Shown one piece after another: positions 15,563-22,910 of a DNA stretch of 37,536 bases. A program made the translations under genes and the position numbers. The notes under the pieces are model-generated. The model saw only the letters and a list, made by a program, of their open reading frames with translations, did no database searches and was not told the origin of the DNA. This stretch comes from Clostridia bacterium (lineage in GTDB: Bacteria > Bacillota > Clostridia > Christensenellales > Borkfalkiaceae), in contig CAAGJM010000012.1 in assembly GCA_900770185.1 (NCBI GenBank), forward strand, positions 1-37,536. The letters are read 5' to 3'. How positions within the stretch are numbered: the first letter of the stretch is position 1; the number at the start of each line of letters is the position of its first letter.

Positions 15563-17360
15563 AATTAAGCTTTTGCCGCTCGAACCGGGCGTTTACGTTA
15601 TGCTTGATAAATCGGGCACGGTCATATACGTCGGCAAAGCGAAAAAACTTAAAAACCGCGTAACGCAGTATTTCAGGAACGGTTACAAGACGGAAAAAGT
15701 TGCGGCTATGGTGATGAATATAGCCGACTTTTACTATATAATAACCCCCAGCGAGCGTGAAGCGTTGACCCTTGAAAACAACCTTATAAAAAAGTACAAG
15801 CCAAAGTACAACATTTTATTAAAAGACGATAAAAGTTACCCCTATATTCGGGTTGATTTAAAGGAAACATATCCCGCGTTCAAGATAGTAAGGCGGCTTA
15901 AAGCGGACGGCGCGAAATACTTCGGTCCGTTTATGCTCGGCATCGGCGTAAACGACGTTCTCGATATAATAAAGTGCGCCTTTAAAGTCAGGCCGTGTTT
16001 AACCCCGATTTCGGATACGAAAGTTAAAAAAGAGTGCTTGAATTACCACCTCGGCTTATGCCTTGCGCCGTGCGCTAAAAAATGCACGCGCGAAGAGTAT
16101 ATGGCGGAAGTTAAGCGCGCGGTTGATTTTTTAAGCGGCGAAGACGAAGGGGTCGAAGAGATTTTAAAGCGCAAAATGGAGCGCGCGGTCGAAAACGAAG
16201 AGTTCGAAACCGCCGTTGCACTGCGCGATAATCTTAAAAAACTAAGCGTTTTGAAAGAAAAGAAAGTGACCGCCATAAGCCGCGACTTATCCGCCGACGT
16301 GATAGCTATAAAAAGCGACGGAATTTTCGCCGCGATAAGCGTTTTGTTCGTGCGCGGCGGCAGGGTTACCGGGGCGAAGTCTTACGCCGTCGAAACGGCG
16401 GCGGACGAAAAGGAAAGGCTCGCGCAGTTTATTTATCAGTTCTATAAAGACGGAGCAAGCGTACCCGAAGAAGTTATTTTAAACGAGTTTTGCGGGGAAG
16501 ACGACCTTATTAAAGACTACTTATATTCGCTTAAAGGTAAAAAGGTAGAAGTAACCTATCCTAAACTCGGCGTTAAAAAAAGCTTAGCCGATATGTGTGC
16601 GAAAAATGCAGGCGAATATCTTGAAAAGCAGATAGTTTTAATCAGGCATAAAGACGATATGACCGTCCGCGCTTGCGAACGGCTTAAAGAAATTTTAGGG
16701 CTTAAAAAGTACCCCAAGCGCATCGAATGTTACGATATATCCCACATAAGCGGGGTGGATAAAGTCGGCTCTATGGTGGTGTTTATCGACGGCGCGCCCG
16801 CTAAAAGCGAGTACAGGCGGTTCAAAATAAAAACCGTCGAAGGGAATAACGACTTTGCGTCGCTTCACGAAGTTTTAACCCGAAGGTTAAGTAAACTTAA
16901 CACAAGCGAAGAAGAAAAATTTCCCCGCCCCGACCTTATAGTCATCGACGGCGGAAAGGGGCAACTATCCGCCGTTAAAGAGGCGTTCGATACGTTAGCG
17001 AGCGATATAGAATTCATATCCCTTGCAAAGCGGGAAGAAGAGATTTTTACCCCCTATTCGCACGAGCCCGTCGTGCTTAAAAAGGACGACTATGCGCTTA
17101 AAGTCTTGCAGCGCGTGCGCGACGAAGCGCACAGGTTCGCCATAACCTTCAACCGAGAGTTAAGGAATAAGCGCACCCTTAAATCGGAACTTTTGAAAAT
17201 CGAGGGGATAGGTAAGCAAAAGCGCGACGCGCTCATCGACGAATTTAAAGATATCGGCGGCATAATAAGCGCGTCCGAAGAAGATATCGCCAAAGTTCAC
17301 GGCATAGGCGAAAAATTAGCAAAAAACGTTAAGGAGTATTTTAAAAATGGCAGTAATTAA
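15543..17360 (+). CDS. uvrC: Excinuclease ABC subunit C
   Basis: UvrC makes the two incisions of nucleotide excision repair after UvrA/UvrB damage recognition. The 605-residue protein has the GIY-YIG nuclease at the N-terminus (EPGVYVM at 14-20 and VIYVGKAKKLKNRV at 27-40), a UVR motif near residues 210-235 for UvrB contact, the RNase H-like second nuclease (ECYDISHISG and MVVFIDGAP in the centre), and a C-terminal helix-hairpin-helix pair (IEGIGKQKRDALI and VHGIGEKLAKNV). The length is typical. ATG 15543 lies 20 bases inside cca, and the end overlaps hprK by 14 bases. Confidence 0.96.
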   Translation: MEELESKIKLLPLEPGVYVMLDKSGTVIYVGKAKKLKNRVTQYFRNGYKTEKVAAMVMNIADFYYIITPSEREALTLENNLIKKYKPKYNILLKDDKSYPYIRVDLKETYPAFKIVRRLKADGAKYFGPFMLGIGVNDVLDIIKCAFKVRPCLTPISDTKVKKECLNYHLGLCLAPCAKKCTREEYMAEVKRAVDFLSGEDEGVEEILKRKMERAVENEEFETAVALRDNLKKLSVLKEKKVTAISRDLSADVIAIKSDGIFAAISVLFVRGGRVTGAKSYAVETAADEKERLAQFIYQFYKDGASVPEEVILNEFCGEDDLIKDYLYSLKGKKVEVTYPKLGVKKSLADMCAKNAGEYLEKQIVLIRHKDDMTVRACERLKEILGLKKYPKRIECYDISHISGVDKVGSMVVFIDGAPAKSEYRRFKIKTVEGNNDFASLHEVLTRRLSKLNTSEEEKFPRPDLIVIDGGKGQLSAVKEAFDTLASDIEFISLAKREEEIFTPYSHEPVVLKKDDYALKVLQRVRDEAHRFAITFNRELRNKRTLKSELLKIEGIGKQKRDALIDEFKDIGGIISASEEDIAKVHGIGEKLAKNVKEYFKNGSN

Positions 17361-18291
17361 CACCGAAAAAGCCGACTTATACGCAAACGTGGAAACCGTC
17401 ACGGTGGATTCTTTTGCGGAAGCGTTGAATTTAGAGGTAAGCTATAAGGGCAGGGGGTATTTAACCCTTAACTCGGTAAGCGTATCGCGCCCGGGACTTC
17501 AGCTTGCCGGATATTTCAAGCACTTCGACCACAACAGGGTGCAGCTTATCGGCAACGCCGAGCACGAATATCTTTTGTCCATGAACGATAAAGACCGTTC
17601 GCTTGTGTTAAGCGAGTTTTTTAAGCGGGACGTGCCTTGCGTGATTTTCGCTAACAACTTGCACGTTTTGCCGTCCGTAACAGAGTACGCTAAAAAATAC
17701 AACTGCCCGATACTTAAATCTAAACAGATAACCACCGTTTTAGCGCACGAACTTACCATGTATCAGGAAGATTTGCTCGCGCCGACAAAGATAATTCACG
17801 GCGTTTTCGTCGAAGTTTTCGGCGTAGGCGTTCTGATAACGGGCAACGCCGGCATCGGAAAGAGCGAAACAGCGCTTGAACTTATAACCCGCGGTCACCG
17901 CCTTATCGCAGACGACAGCGTTATCGTTAAAAATAAAGGGGACCTTTTGATGGGTAAGTCTCCCGACAATATAAGATATTACATGGAAGTAAGGGGCATC
18001 GGCATTATAAACGTGCAGACTATGTACGGTCCGGGGTCTATCCGCCCCGAAAAAACCGTCGATATAATCGTCGAACTTCAACGCTGGCAAGACGGCAAAG
18101 AATACGAACGCCTCGGCGACGTTAAAATTACCAGCGAAATTTTAGGCATCGAAAAGCCCACCCTTATAATTCCCGTATCCCCGGGGCGCAACATTCCCGT
18201 TATCATCGAAACCGCCGCAAGGAAGTACCGCTTAGACCAAACCGGTTACGACGCCACGCAAGAGTTAATTTCAAGAACGTTCAAGAAATAG
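17347..18291 (+). CDS. hprK: HPr kinase/phosphorylase
   Basis: HprK phosphorylates or dephosphorylates Ser46 of HPr and so drives catabolite control through CcpA. The 314-residue protein has the Walker A loop GNAGIGKS (166-173), the preceding HGVFVEVFGVGVLI region, LIADDSVIV, and the family signature MEVRGIGIINVQTMYG (213-228). The length matches the family. AAGGAG sits eight bases before the ATG, inside uvrC. It ends the six-gene overlapping cluster. No terminator is obvious behind it; the next 500 bases are repeats. Presence of HprK implies HPr and a PTS or at least CcpA signalling in this organism. Confidence 0.96.
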   Translation: MAVINTEKADLYANVETVTVDSFAEALNLEVSYKGRGYLTLNSVSVSRPGLQLAGYFKHFDHNRVQLIGNAEHEYLLSMNDKDRSLVLSEFFKRDVPCVIFANNLHVLPSVTEYAKKYNCPILKSKQITTVLAHELTMYQEDLLAPTKIIHGVFVEVFGVGVLITGNAGIGKSETALELITRGHRLIADDSVIVKNKGDLLMGKSPDNIRYYMEVRGIGIINVQTMYGPGSIRPEKTVDIIVELQRWQDGKEYERLGDVKITSEILGIEKPTLIIPVSPGRNIPVIIETAARKYRLDQTGYDATQELISRTFKK

Positions 18292-18348
18292 TCGTCGCAA
18301 TCAGTTATGTCGTAGTTTTTTGCCGTTTCAAATCGGTTTATGCTTTGT

Positions 18349-18456
18349 TAAACGCCGCTCGCCGTACGGCAAGTACGGCTTCGGGTGTTTGCCTCGCCTA
18401 AACGCAATTTTAATTCGGCAAAAATTCTACTCATAACCGATTGCTCCTCCTCGTCG
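18349..18456. repeat. Dispersed intergenic element, family A, copy 2 (5' truncated)
   Basis: Starting at GCCGCTCGCC, this copy shares CGGCAAGTACGGCTTCGGGT and GTTTGCC with copy 1 and ends in GATTGCTCCTCCTCGTCGT like copy 3. The first part of the element (CGGCTTTAAGG...) is missing. Confidence 0.6.
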
Positions 18457-18477
18457 TGAGATATTAAATTTTGCCTT

Positions 18478-18620
18478 ATGCGGCTTTAAGGCTTGACGGG
18501 GTTCAGTCACCGCTCGGCTCACCGCTTGCGGTACAAAAAGTACAGCGTCGGGCAACTGCCTTGCCTAAAACGGTACTAATTCCCAAAACCGCTAACTCAC
18601 AACTAATTGCTCCTCCTCGT
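18478..18620. repeat. Dispersed intergenic element, family A, copy 3
   Basis: CGGCTTTAAGGCTTGACGGG, CCGCTCGGCTCACC and a GGTAC hairpin arm match copy 1; the end AATTGCTCCTCCTCGTCGT matches copy 2. Copies 2 and 3 lie about 20 bases apart in the same orientation. Reverse-strand frames through this element (for example one reading SRAVTEPRQAL) are by-products of the repeat, not genes. Confidence 0.65.
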
Positions 18621-18642
18621 CGTTAAATAGTCATATTCAGCG

Positions 18643-18750
18643 TTGGAGAAATATATCGAGGAAACGTACGTAAACTTAAGCGCGGAAGAACTTTATAAAA
18701 GATATAAACCTAAAGTATGGCGGGGGCTTGCCCCCGCCGTTTTCATATAG
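18643..18750 (+). pseudogene. Short coding-like remnant, about 35 codons
   Basis: A frame starting near TTG 18643 reads EKYIEETYVNLSAEELYKRY and ends at TAG 18748-18750. The amphipathic, Lys/Glu-rich content looks like a true C-terminal helix of some protein, but there is no ribosome binding site and an in-frame stop lies five codons upstream. The last ten codons run into a GGCGGGGGC hairpin (18719-18738). Best read as a gene fragment or a small orphan frame. Confidence 0.3.
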
Positions 18751-18860
18751 ATAAAATTTACGTTGAACAAGCTAATCCCCACGAATAAGAAAGCAATGCG
18801 CTTTCTTCCCCCCTTAACAAGGGCGGGCGCAGTCTGACCGTTAACCGCTAATTAAAAAAT
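18717..18860. repeat. Dispersed intergenic repeats, family B, inverted copy
   Basis: GGCGGGGGCTTGCCCCCGCC (18719-18738) is a perfect hairpin and, inverted, corresponds to the GGAGCAAGCCCCC words at 7570 and 24254. GTTAACCGCTAATTA near 18840-18854 is the inverse of TAAATTAGCGGTTAG seen at the other two sites. Together with family A these repeats fill the 640 bases between hprK and the citrate operon. Confidence 0.5.
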
Positions 18861-18874
18861 ACTTTAAAAAATGT

Positions 18875-18903
18875 TTGACACAATTAACGCATTTATGTAT
18901 AAT
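18875..18903 (+). promoter_or_regulatory. Perfect-consensus sigma-A promoter of the citrate operon
   Basis: TTGACA (18875-18880), 17 bases, TATAAT (18898-18903). The match to consensus is exact, so control must come from repression rather than from weak promoter strength. Confidence 0.9.
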
Positions 18904-18913
18904 TGTATACAAT
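18902..18913. promoter_or_regulatory. Putative GntR/FCD operator
   Basis: ATTGTATACAAT is a perfect 12-bp palindrome overlapping the last two bases of the -10 and the expected transcript start. TTGTATACAA-type sites are typical of FCD-class GntR repressors (established knowledge). The operon's second gene encodes such a protein, so autorepression is likely. Confidence 0.72.
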
Positions 18914-18934
18914 AATCCAAGGAGGTTGACTTCA

Positions 18935-20311
18935 TTGTTAGAGATTTCTTCGAAAACCAACTTATTAGAGCAAAAAAGTTATAAATATTCCTTGCAGGAC
19001 GTAAAAGACCCAAACTTGTATCGCGACGTGTATCCTTACACCGACGTGCCGCGCATAGCGTTCAACCATAGGCGCGTGCCTATCGGAATGCCGAAAGATA
19101 TATGGATAACGGACACGTCTTTTCGCGACGGGCAACAATCGGTTGAGCCGTACACTGTAAAACAAATCGTCGATTTATATAAACTTATGAGTAAACTCGG
19201 CGGACCTTACGGCATTATCCGCCAGACCGAGTTTTTCGTGTATAGCGAAAAGGATAGAAAGGCTGTCGAAGAGTGTCGGGCTTTAGGGCTTCGCTTCCCC
19301 GAAATAACCACCTGGATAAGGGCAAGCCGCGAAGACTTTAAACTCGTCAAAGATCTTGGTATTTCTGAAACCGGAATACTCGTTTCGTGCAGCGACTATC
19401 ACATTTTCAAAAAAATGAAGATGACGAGGAAGGAGTGCATGGACTATTATCTTCGCACCGTTGCGGACGCGTTTGAGGCGGGCGTTATGCCGAGATGCCA
19501 CTTGGAAGACATCACCCGCGCAGACTTTTACGGCTTCGTCGTTCCGTTCGTAAACGAACTGACAAAAATGAGTATGGACGCGAAAATTCCGGTAAGGATA
19601 CGCGCGTGCGACACTATGGGTTACGGCGTGCCGTACCCCGAAGTCGCCCTTCCGAGGAGCGTGCCGGGGATTATCTACGGGCTTCAACATTATTCCGACG
19701 TTCCCAGCGAAATGCTCGAATGGCACGGACACAACGACTTTTATAAAGCCGTCACCAACGCGACGACCGCATGGCTTTACGGCGCAAGCGGGGTAAACTG
19801 CTCGCTGCTCGGCATAGGCGAAAGGACGGGTAACATACCTCTTGAAGCGATGGTGTTCGAATACGCATCCCTTCGCGGGTCGCTCGACGGAATGGACACG
19901 ACCGCGATAACCGAAATTGCCGACTACTTCCAAAAAGAAATCGGCTACAAAGTACCGCCCATGACGCCGTTCGTCGGTAAAAACTTTAACGTGACCCGCG
20001 CGGGTATTCACGCCGACGGCTTACTTAAAGACGAAGAAATTTATAATATATTCGACACGAAAAAGATTTTGAACAGACCCGCTTCCGTTATGGTCGGCAA
20101 AACTTCGGGGCTTGCGGGCATCGCTTACTGGATTAACGAAAATTATCGCTTAACCCCCGCCGAAGCGGTCGATAAAAAGGACGAATTAGTCGTTAAAGTC
20201 AAAGAATGGGTTGACGATTTGTACGCAAAAGGTCGCCAGACCACAATATCGACGGCAGAACTCGAAGAAAAAATCGAAGAACTATCGAAGGGTCGCTTTA
20301 AAAGGCTTTAA
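18935..20311 (+). CDS. Probable Re-type citrate synthase (DRE-TIM metallolyase family)
   Basis: The product belongs to the isopropylmalate/homocitrate synthase family and most likely condenses acetyl-CoA with oxaloacetate to citrate with Re stereochemistry, as in Clostridium kluyveri. From the TTG at 18935 it has 458 residues: TDTSFRDGQQS (59-69) with the catalytic Arg-Asp, metal-binding HGHND (264-268), and GIGERTGNIPLE (293-304). The C-terminal leucine-binding domain of LeuA appears absent or much reduced. The start is chosen because AAGGAGG (18919-18925) sits nine bases before TTG 18935; the frame could extend to 18875, but that codon lies in the promoter. The neighbours aconitase and isocitrate dehydrogenase argue for citrate rather than isopropylmalate or homocitrate. 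LeuA-like or homocitrate synthase remain alternatives. Confidence 0.82.
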   Translation: MLEISSKTNLLEQKSYKYSLQDVKDPNLYRDVYPYTDVPRIAFNHRRVPIGMPKDIWITDTSFRDGQQSVEPYTVKQIVDLYKLMSKLGGPYGIIRQTEFFVYSEKDRKAVEECRALGLRFPEITTWIRASREDFKLVKDLGISETGILVSCSDYHIFKKMKMTRKECMDYYLRTVADAFEAGVMPRCHLEDITRADFYGFVVPFVNELTKMSMDAKIPVRIRACDTMGYGVPYPEVALPRSVPGIIYGLQHYSDVPSEMLEWHGHNDFYKAVTNATTAWLYGASGVNCSLLGIGERTGNIPLEAMVFEYASLRGSLDGMDTTAITEIADYFQKEIGYKVPPMTPFVGKNFNVTRAGIHADGLLKDEEIYNIFDTKKILNRPASVMVGKTSGLAGIAYWINENYRLTPAEAVDKKDELVVKVKEWVDDLYAKGRQTTISTAELEEKIEELSKGRFKRL

Positions 20312-20319
20312 GGAGAAAT

Positions 20320-20958
20320 ATGATAGAACATAAAACCGTATCGCTTGCCGAGCAAGTGTTCGAGCATCTTGAAAACAACATTTTAAGCGGCGTGTACGCG
20401 CGCGGCGAATATTTGACCGAACTTAAACTGGTTGCCGATTTAGGCGTCAGCCGCACCCCCATAAGGGAAGCGTTGCACCGCTTGGAAACGGAACATATAA
20501 TCGAAACGACGAGCAAGGGCATTTTAGTTTTGGGCGTTACCGAAAAAGATATCGAAGACATCTACGAAATCCGCTTAAAAATCGAAGGTTTGGCGGCGAG
20601 GAAGGCAGCCGAAAACATCACTGACGAACAGCTTAAAGAAATGGAAGAAACGGTCGAACTTCAAGAGTTTTACGTCGAGAAAAAAGACGCCGAGCAAATA
20701 CGTAAAATGGACAGTAAATTCCACTATCAACTGTATTTATATTCGGGCAGCAACGTTTACCTGGATACGCTCGAACCTCTTCATAAAAAACTGCAAAAGT
20801 ATAGAAAAACGTCGGTTGAAAACAGCGAAAGGGCAAAGTTATCGGTGCTTGAACACAAGGCTATTTACGACGCCATCGCATCCCGCGACGGTAAAGCGGC
20901 GGAAGAAGCCGCGTTTTATCACGTCGTGCAGGCGAAAAATCACATATTAAAAAAATAG
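20320..20958 (+). CDS. GntR-family regulator, FCD subclass
   Basis: The 212-residue protein has an N-terminal winged helix (VFEHLENNILSGVYARGEYL, then LGVSRTPIREALHRLE at about 47-62) and an all-helical FCD effector domain from about residue 78 (EIRLKIEGLAARKAAENI ... YHVVQAKNHIL). FCD domains commonly bind carboxylic acids through a metal site; citrate or another TCA intermediate would be a natural ligand (inference). AAGGAG precedes the ATG. It sits between the synthase and aconitase genes in one transcript, with 8- and 10-base gaps, and the first promoter holds a matching palindrome, so it probably controls its own operon. Confidence 0.88.
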   Translation: MIEHKTVSLAEQVFEHLENNILSGVYARGEYLTELKLVADLGVSRTPIREALHRLETEHIIETTSKGILVLGVTEKDIEDIYEIRLKIEGLAARKAAENITDEQLKEMEETVELQEFYVEKKDAEQIRKMDSKFHYQLYLYSGSNVYLDTLEPLHKKLQKYRKTSVENSERAKLSVLEHKAIYDAIASRDGKAAEEAAFYHVVQAKNHILKK

Positions 20959-20968
20959 AGGCTTTATT

Positions 20969-22900
20969 ATGGGACTTACTATCGCGCAAAAAATAATAAA
21001 GGCGCACCTTGTCGAGGGTGAAATGACCGTCGGCAAAGAAGTCGCTCTTAAAATTGACCAGACTTTAACGCAGGACGCCACGGGAACTATGGCGTACCTT
21101 GAATTCGAAAAGATGGGCGTTGACCGCGTGCGCACCGAAAAAAGCGTCGCTTACGTAGACCATAACACCCTTCAATCGGGTTTTGAAAACGCCGACGATC
21201 ACCGCTATATTCAGACCGTTTGCCAAAAGCACGGCATATACTTTTCACGCCCCGGCAACGGCATTTGCCACCAGGTGCACTTAGAGCGTTTCGGAAAGCC
21301 GGGCAAAACCCTTATCGGTTCCGACAGTCATACCCCGACGGGCGGCGGCATAGGTATGCTTGCGTTCGGCGCGGGCGGGCTTGACGTTGCGGTCGCAATG
21401 GGCGGCGGAGCGTATTACATAACCATGCCCAAAATGCTTAAAGTCAACTTAACGGGTAAACTTAACCTCTTCGTCACGGCAAAAGACGTGAGTTTAGAAA
21501 TTCTTCGCATTTTGTCGGTGAAGGGCGGTGTCGGCTACATAATAGAATGGGGCGGCGAGGGAATTAAAACGCTGTCCGTTCCCGAGCGCGCGACTATCAC
21601 GAATATGGGCACCGAACTCGGCGCAACGACTTCTATATTCCCGTCGGACGACGTGACCCGTGCGTTTTTGGCGGCGGAAGGAAGAGAGGATGACTTCACT
21701 CCGCTTAGTAGCGACGAAGACGCCGTTTACGACAGAGTGATAGATATAAATTTAAGCGAACTTAAACCGCTTATCGCTTGCCCGCACATGCCCGATAACG
21801 TGGCTACGGTCGAAAGCTTGAAAGGTACTAAGGTCGATCAGGTCTGCATAGGCTCGTGCACCAACTCGTCGCTTTTCGATATGCTTAAAGTCGCAAAACT
21901 TTTAAAAGGCAAAAAAATCGCGCCTACGGTTAGTTTATCTATATCCCCCGGCTCTAAGCAAGTATTAACCATGCTTGCAAACTCGGGCGCGCTTACCGAC
22001 ATTTTGGATAGCGGAGCAAGGCTTTTGGAGTGCGCTTGCGGACCGTGCATAGGAATGGGCTTTTCGCCGAACTCAGCGGGCGTAAGTTTAAGGACTTTCA
22101 ACCGCAACTTTTTAGGAAGAAGCGGAACAAAGGACGCGAAAGTGTATTTGGTTTCGCCCGAAACGGCGGTTGCCGCCGCTCTCACCGGCGAAATAACCGA
22201 CCCGCGGCTTTTGGGCGAAGAACCCGTCGTCGATATGCCGAAGTCTTTCCGCATAGACGACAGCGCGGTTTTACCGCCGCTGAGCGCAAGCGAAGCGAAA
22301 AACGCCGTCGTTTTAAGGGGGCCGAATATTAAAGAATTCCCCGACGCAAATCCGCTTGACGATAATCTTACCGCTGCAGTTTCGCTTAAAACGGGCGACA
22401 ATATAACCACCGACCACATTATGCCCGCGGGGTCTAAAATTCTCCCCTACCGCTCGAACATTCCGTATTTATCAAAGTTCTGCTTTTCGGTTGTGGACGA
22501 AAGTTTTTCGGAAAGAGCTAAGGCTTTGGGCGAAAGCATAATCGTCGGCGGCGCGAACTACGGGCAAGGTTCCTCGCGCGAGCATGCGGCTCTCGTTCCG
22601 CTTTACTTAGGCGTGCGCGCCGTTATAACGAAAAGTTTTGCGCGCATACACGTCGCAAACCTTATAAACGCGGGCATTATCCCCTTAACTTTCAAAAACG
22701 AAGCCGATTACGATAAAATCGCCGCGGGCGATAAGCTTACTTTAAGCAATATATATTCGGGAATGAAGTCGGGCGAAATTGCCCTTAAAAACTTAACGAG
22801 CGGCGTAGAAATTCCGCTTACCTGCAACTTTACCGACAGGCAAATCGCCATATTAAAAGCCGGCGGTTTACTCAACTATACGGGCAGTTTATTAAAATAG
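20969..22900 (+). CDS. Aconitate hydratase
   Basis: Aconitase converts citrate to isocitrate using a 4Fe-4S cluster. The 643-residue protein carries the cluster ligands in IGSCTNSS and ACGPCIGMG, with an early SDSHTPTGGGIG segment, and ends with the swivel domain containing NYGQGSSREHAAL. The size is that of the shorter bacterial/mitochondrial-like type common in Clostridia, below the roughly 890 residues of AcnA. The close fit with the flanking isocitrate dehydrogenase and citrate synthase favours aconitase over isopropylmalate isomerase or homoaconitase, which are often split into two subunits. The ribosome binding site is weak (ATAGAGG). Confidence 0.92.
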   Translation: MGLTIAQKIIKAHLVEGEMTVGKEVALKIDQTLTQDATGTMAYLEFEKMGVDRVRTEKSVAYVDHNTLQSGFENADDHRYIQTVCQKHGIYFSRPGNGICHQVHLERFGKPGKTLIGSDSHTPTGGGIGMLAFGAGGLDVAVAMGGGAYYITMPKMLKVNLTGKLNLFVTAKDVSLEILRILSVKGGVGYIIEWGGEGIKTLSVPERATITNMGTELGATTSIFPSDDVTRAFLAAEGREDDFTPLSSDEDAVYDRVIDINLSELKPLIACPHMPDNVATVESLKGTKVDQVCIGSCTNSSLFDMLKVAKLLKGKKIAPTVSLSISPGSKQVLTMLANSGALTDILDSGARLLECACGPCIGMGFSPNSAGVSLRTFNRNFLGRSGTKDAKVYLVSPETAVAAALTGEITDPRLLGEEPVVDMPKSFRIDDSAVLPPLSASEAKNAVVLRGPNIKEFPDANPLDDNLTAAVSLKTGDNITTDHIMPAGSKILPYRSNIPYLSKFCFSVVDESFSERAKALGESIIVGGANYGQGSSREHAALVPLYLGVRAVITKSFARIHVANLINAGIIPLTFKNEADYDKIAAGDKLTLSNIYSGMKSGEIALKNLTSGVEIPLTCNFTDRQIAILKAGGLLNYTGSLLK

Positions 22901-22910
22901 AAGGACTAAT

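Noticed and set aside
18440..18540. Minus-strand frame SRAVTEPRQALKPHKAK
   Set aside because: It runs through the family A repeat and is not kept in the other copies.
18875..18934. Longer N-terminus for the citrate synthase gene
   Set aside because: The extra codons overlap the exact-consensus promoter and the operator, and a perfect AAGGAGG points to the TTG at 18935.
19283..20011. 242-residue minus-strand frame inside the citrate synthase gene
   Set aside because: It is a shadow frame of a strongly coding plus-strand gene with conserved motifs.
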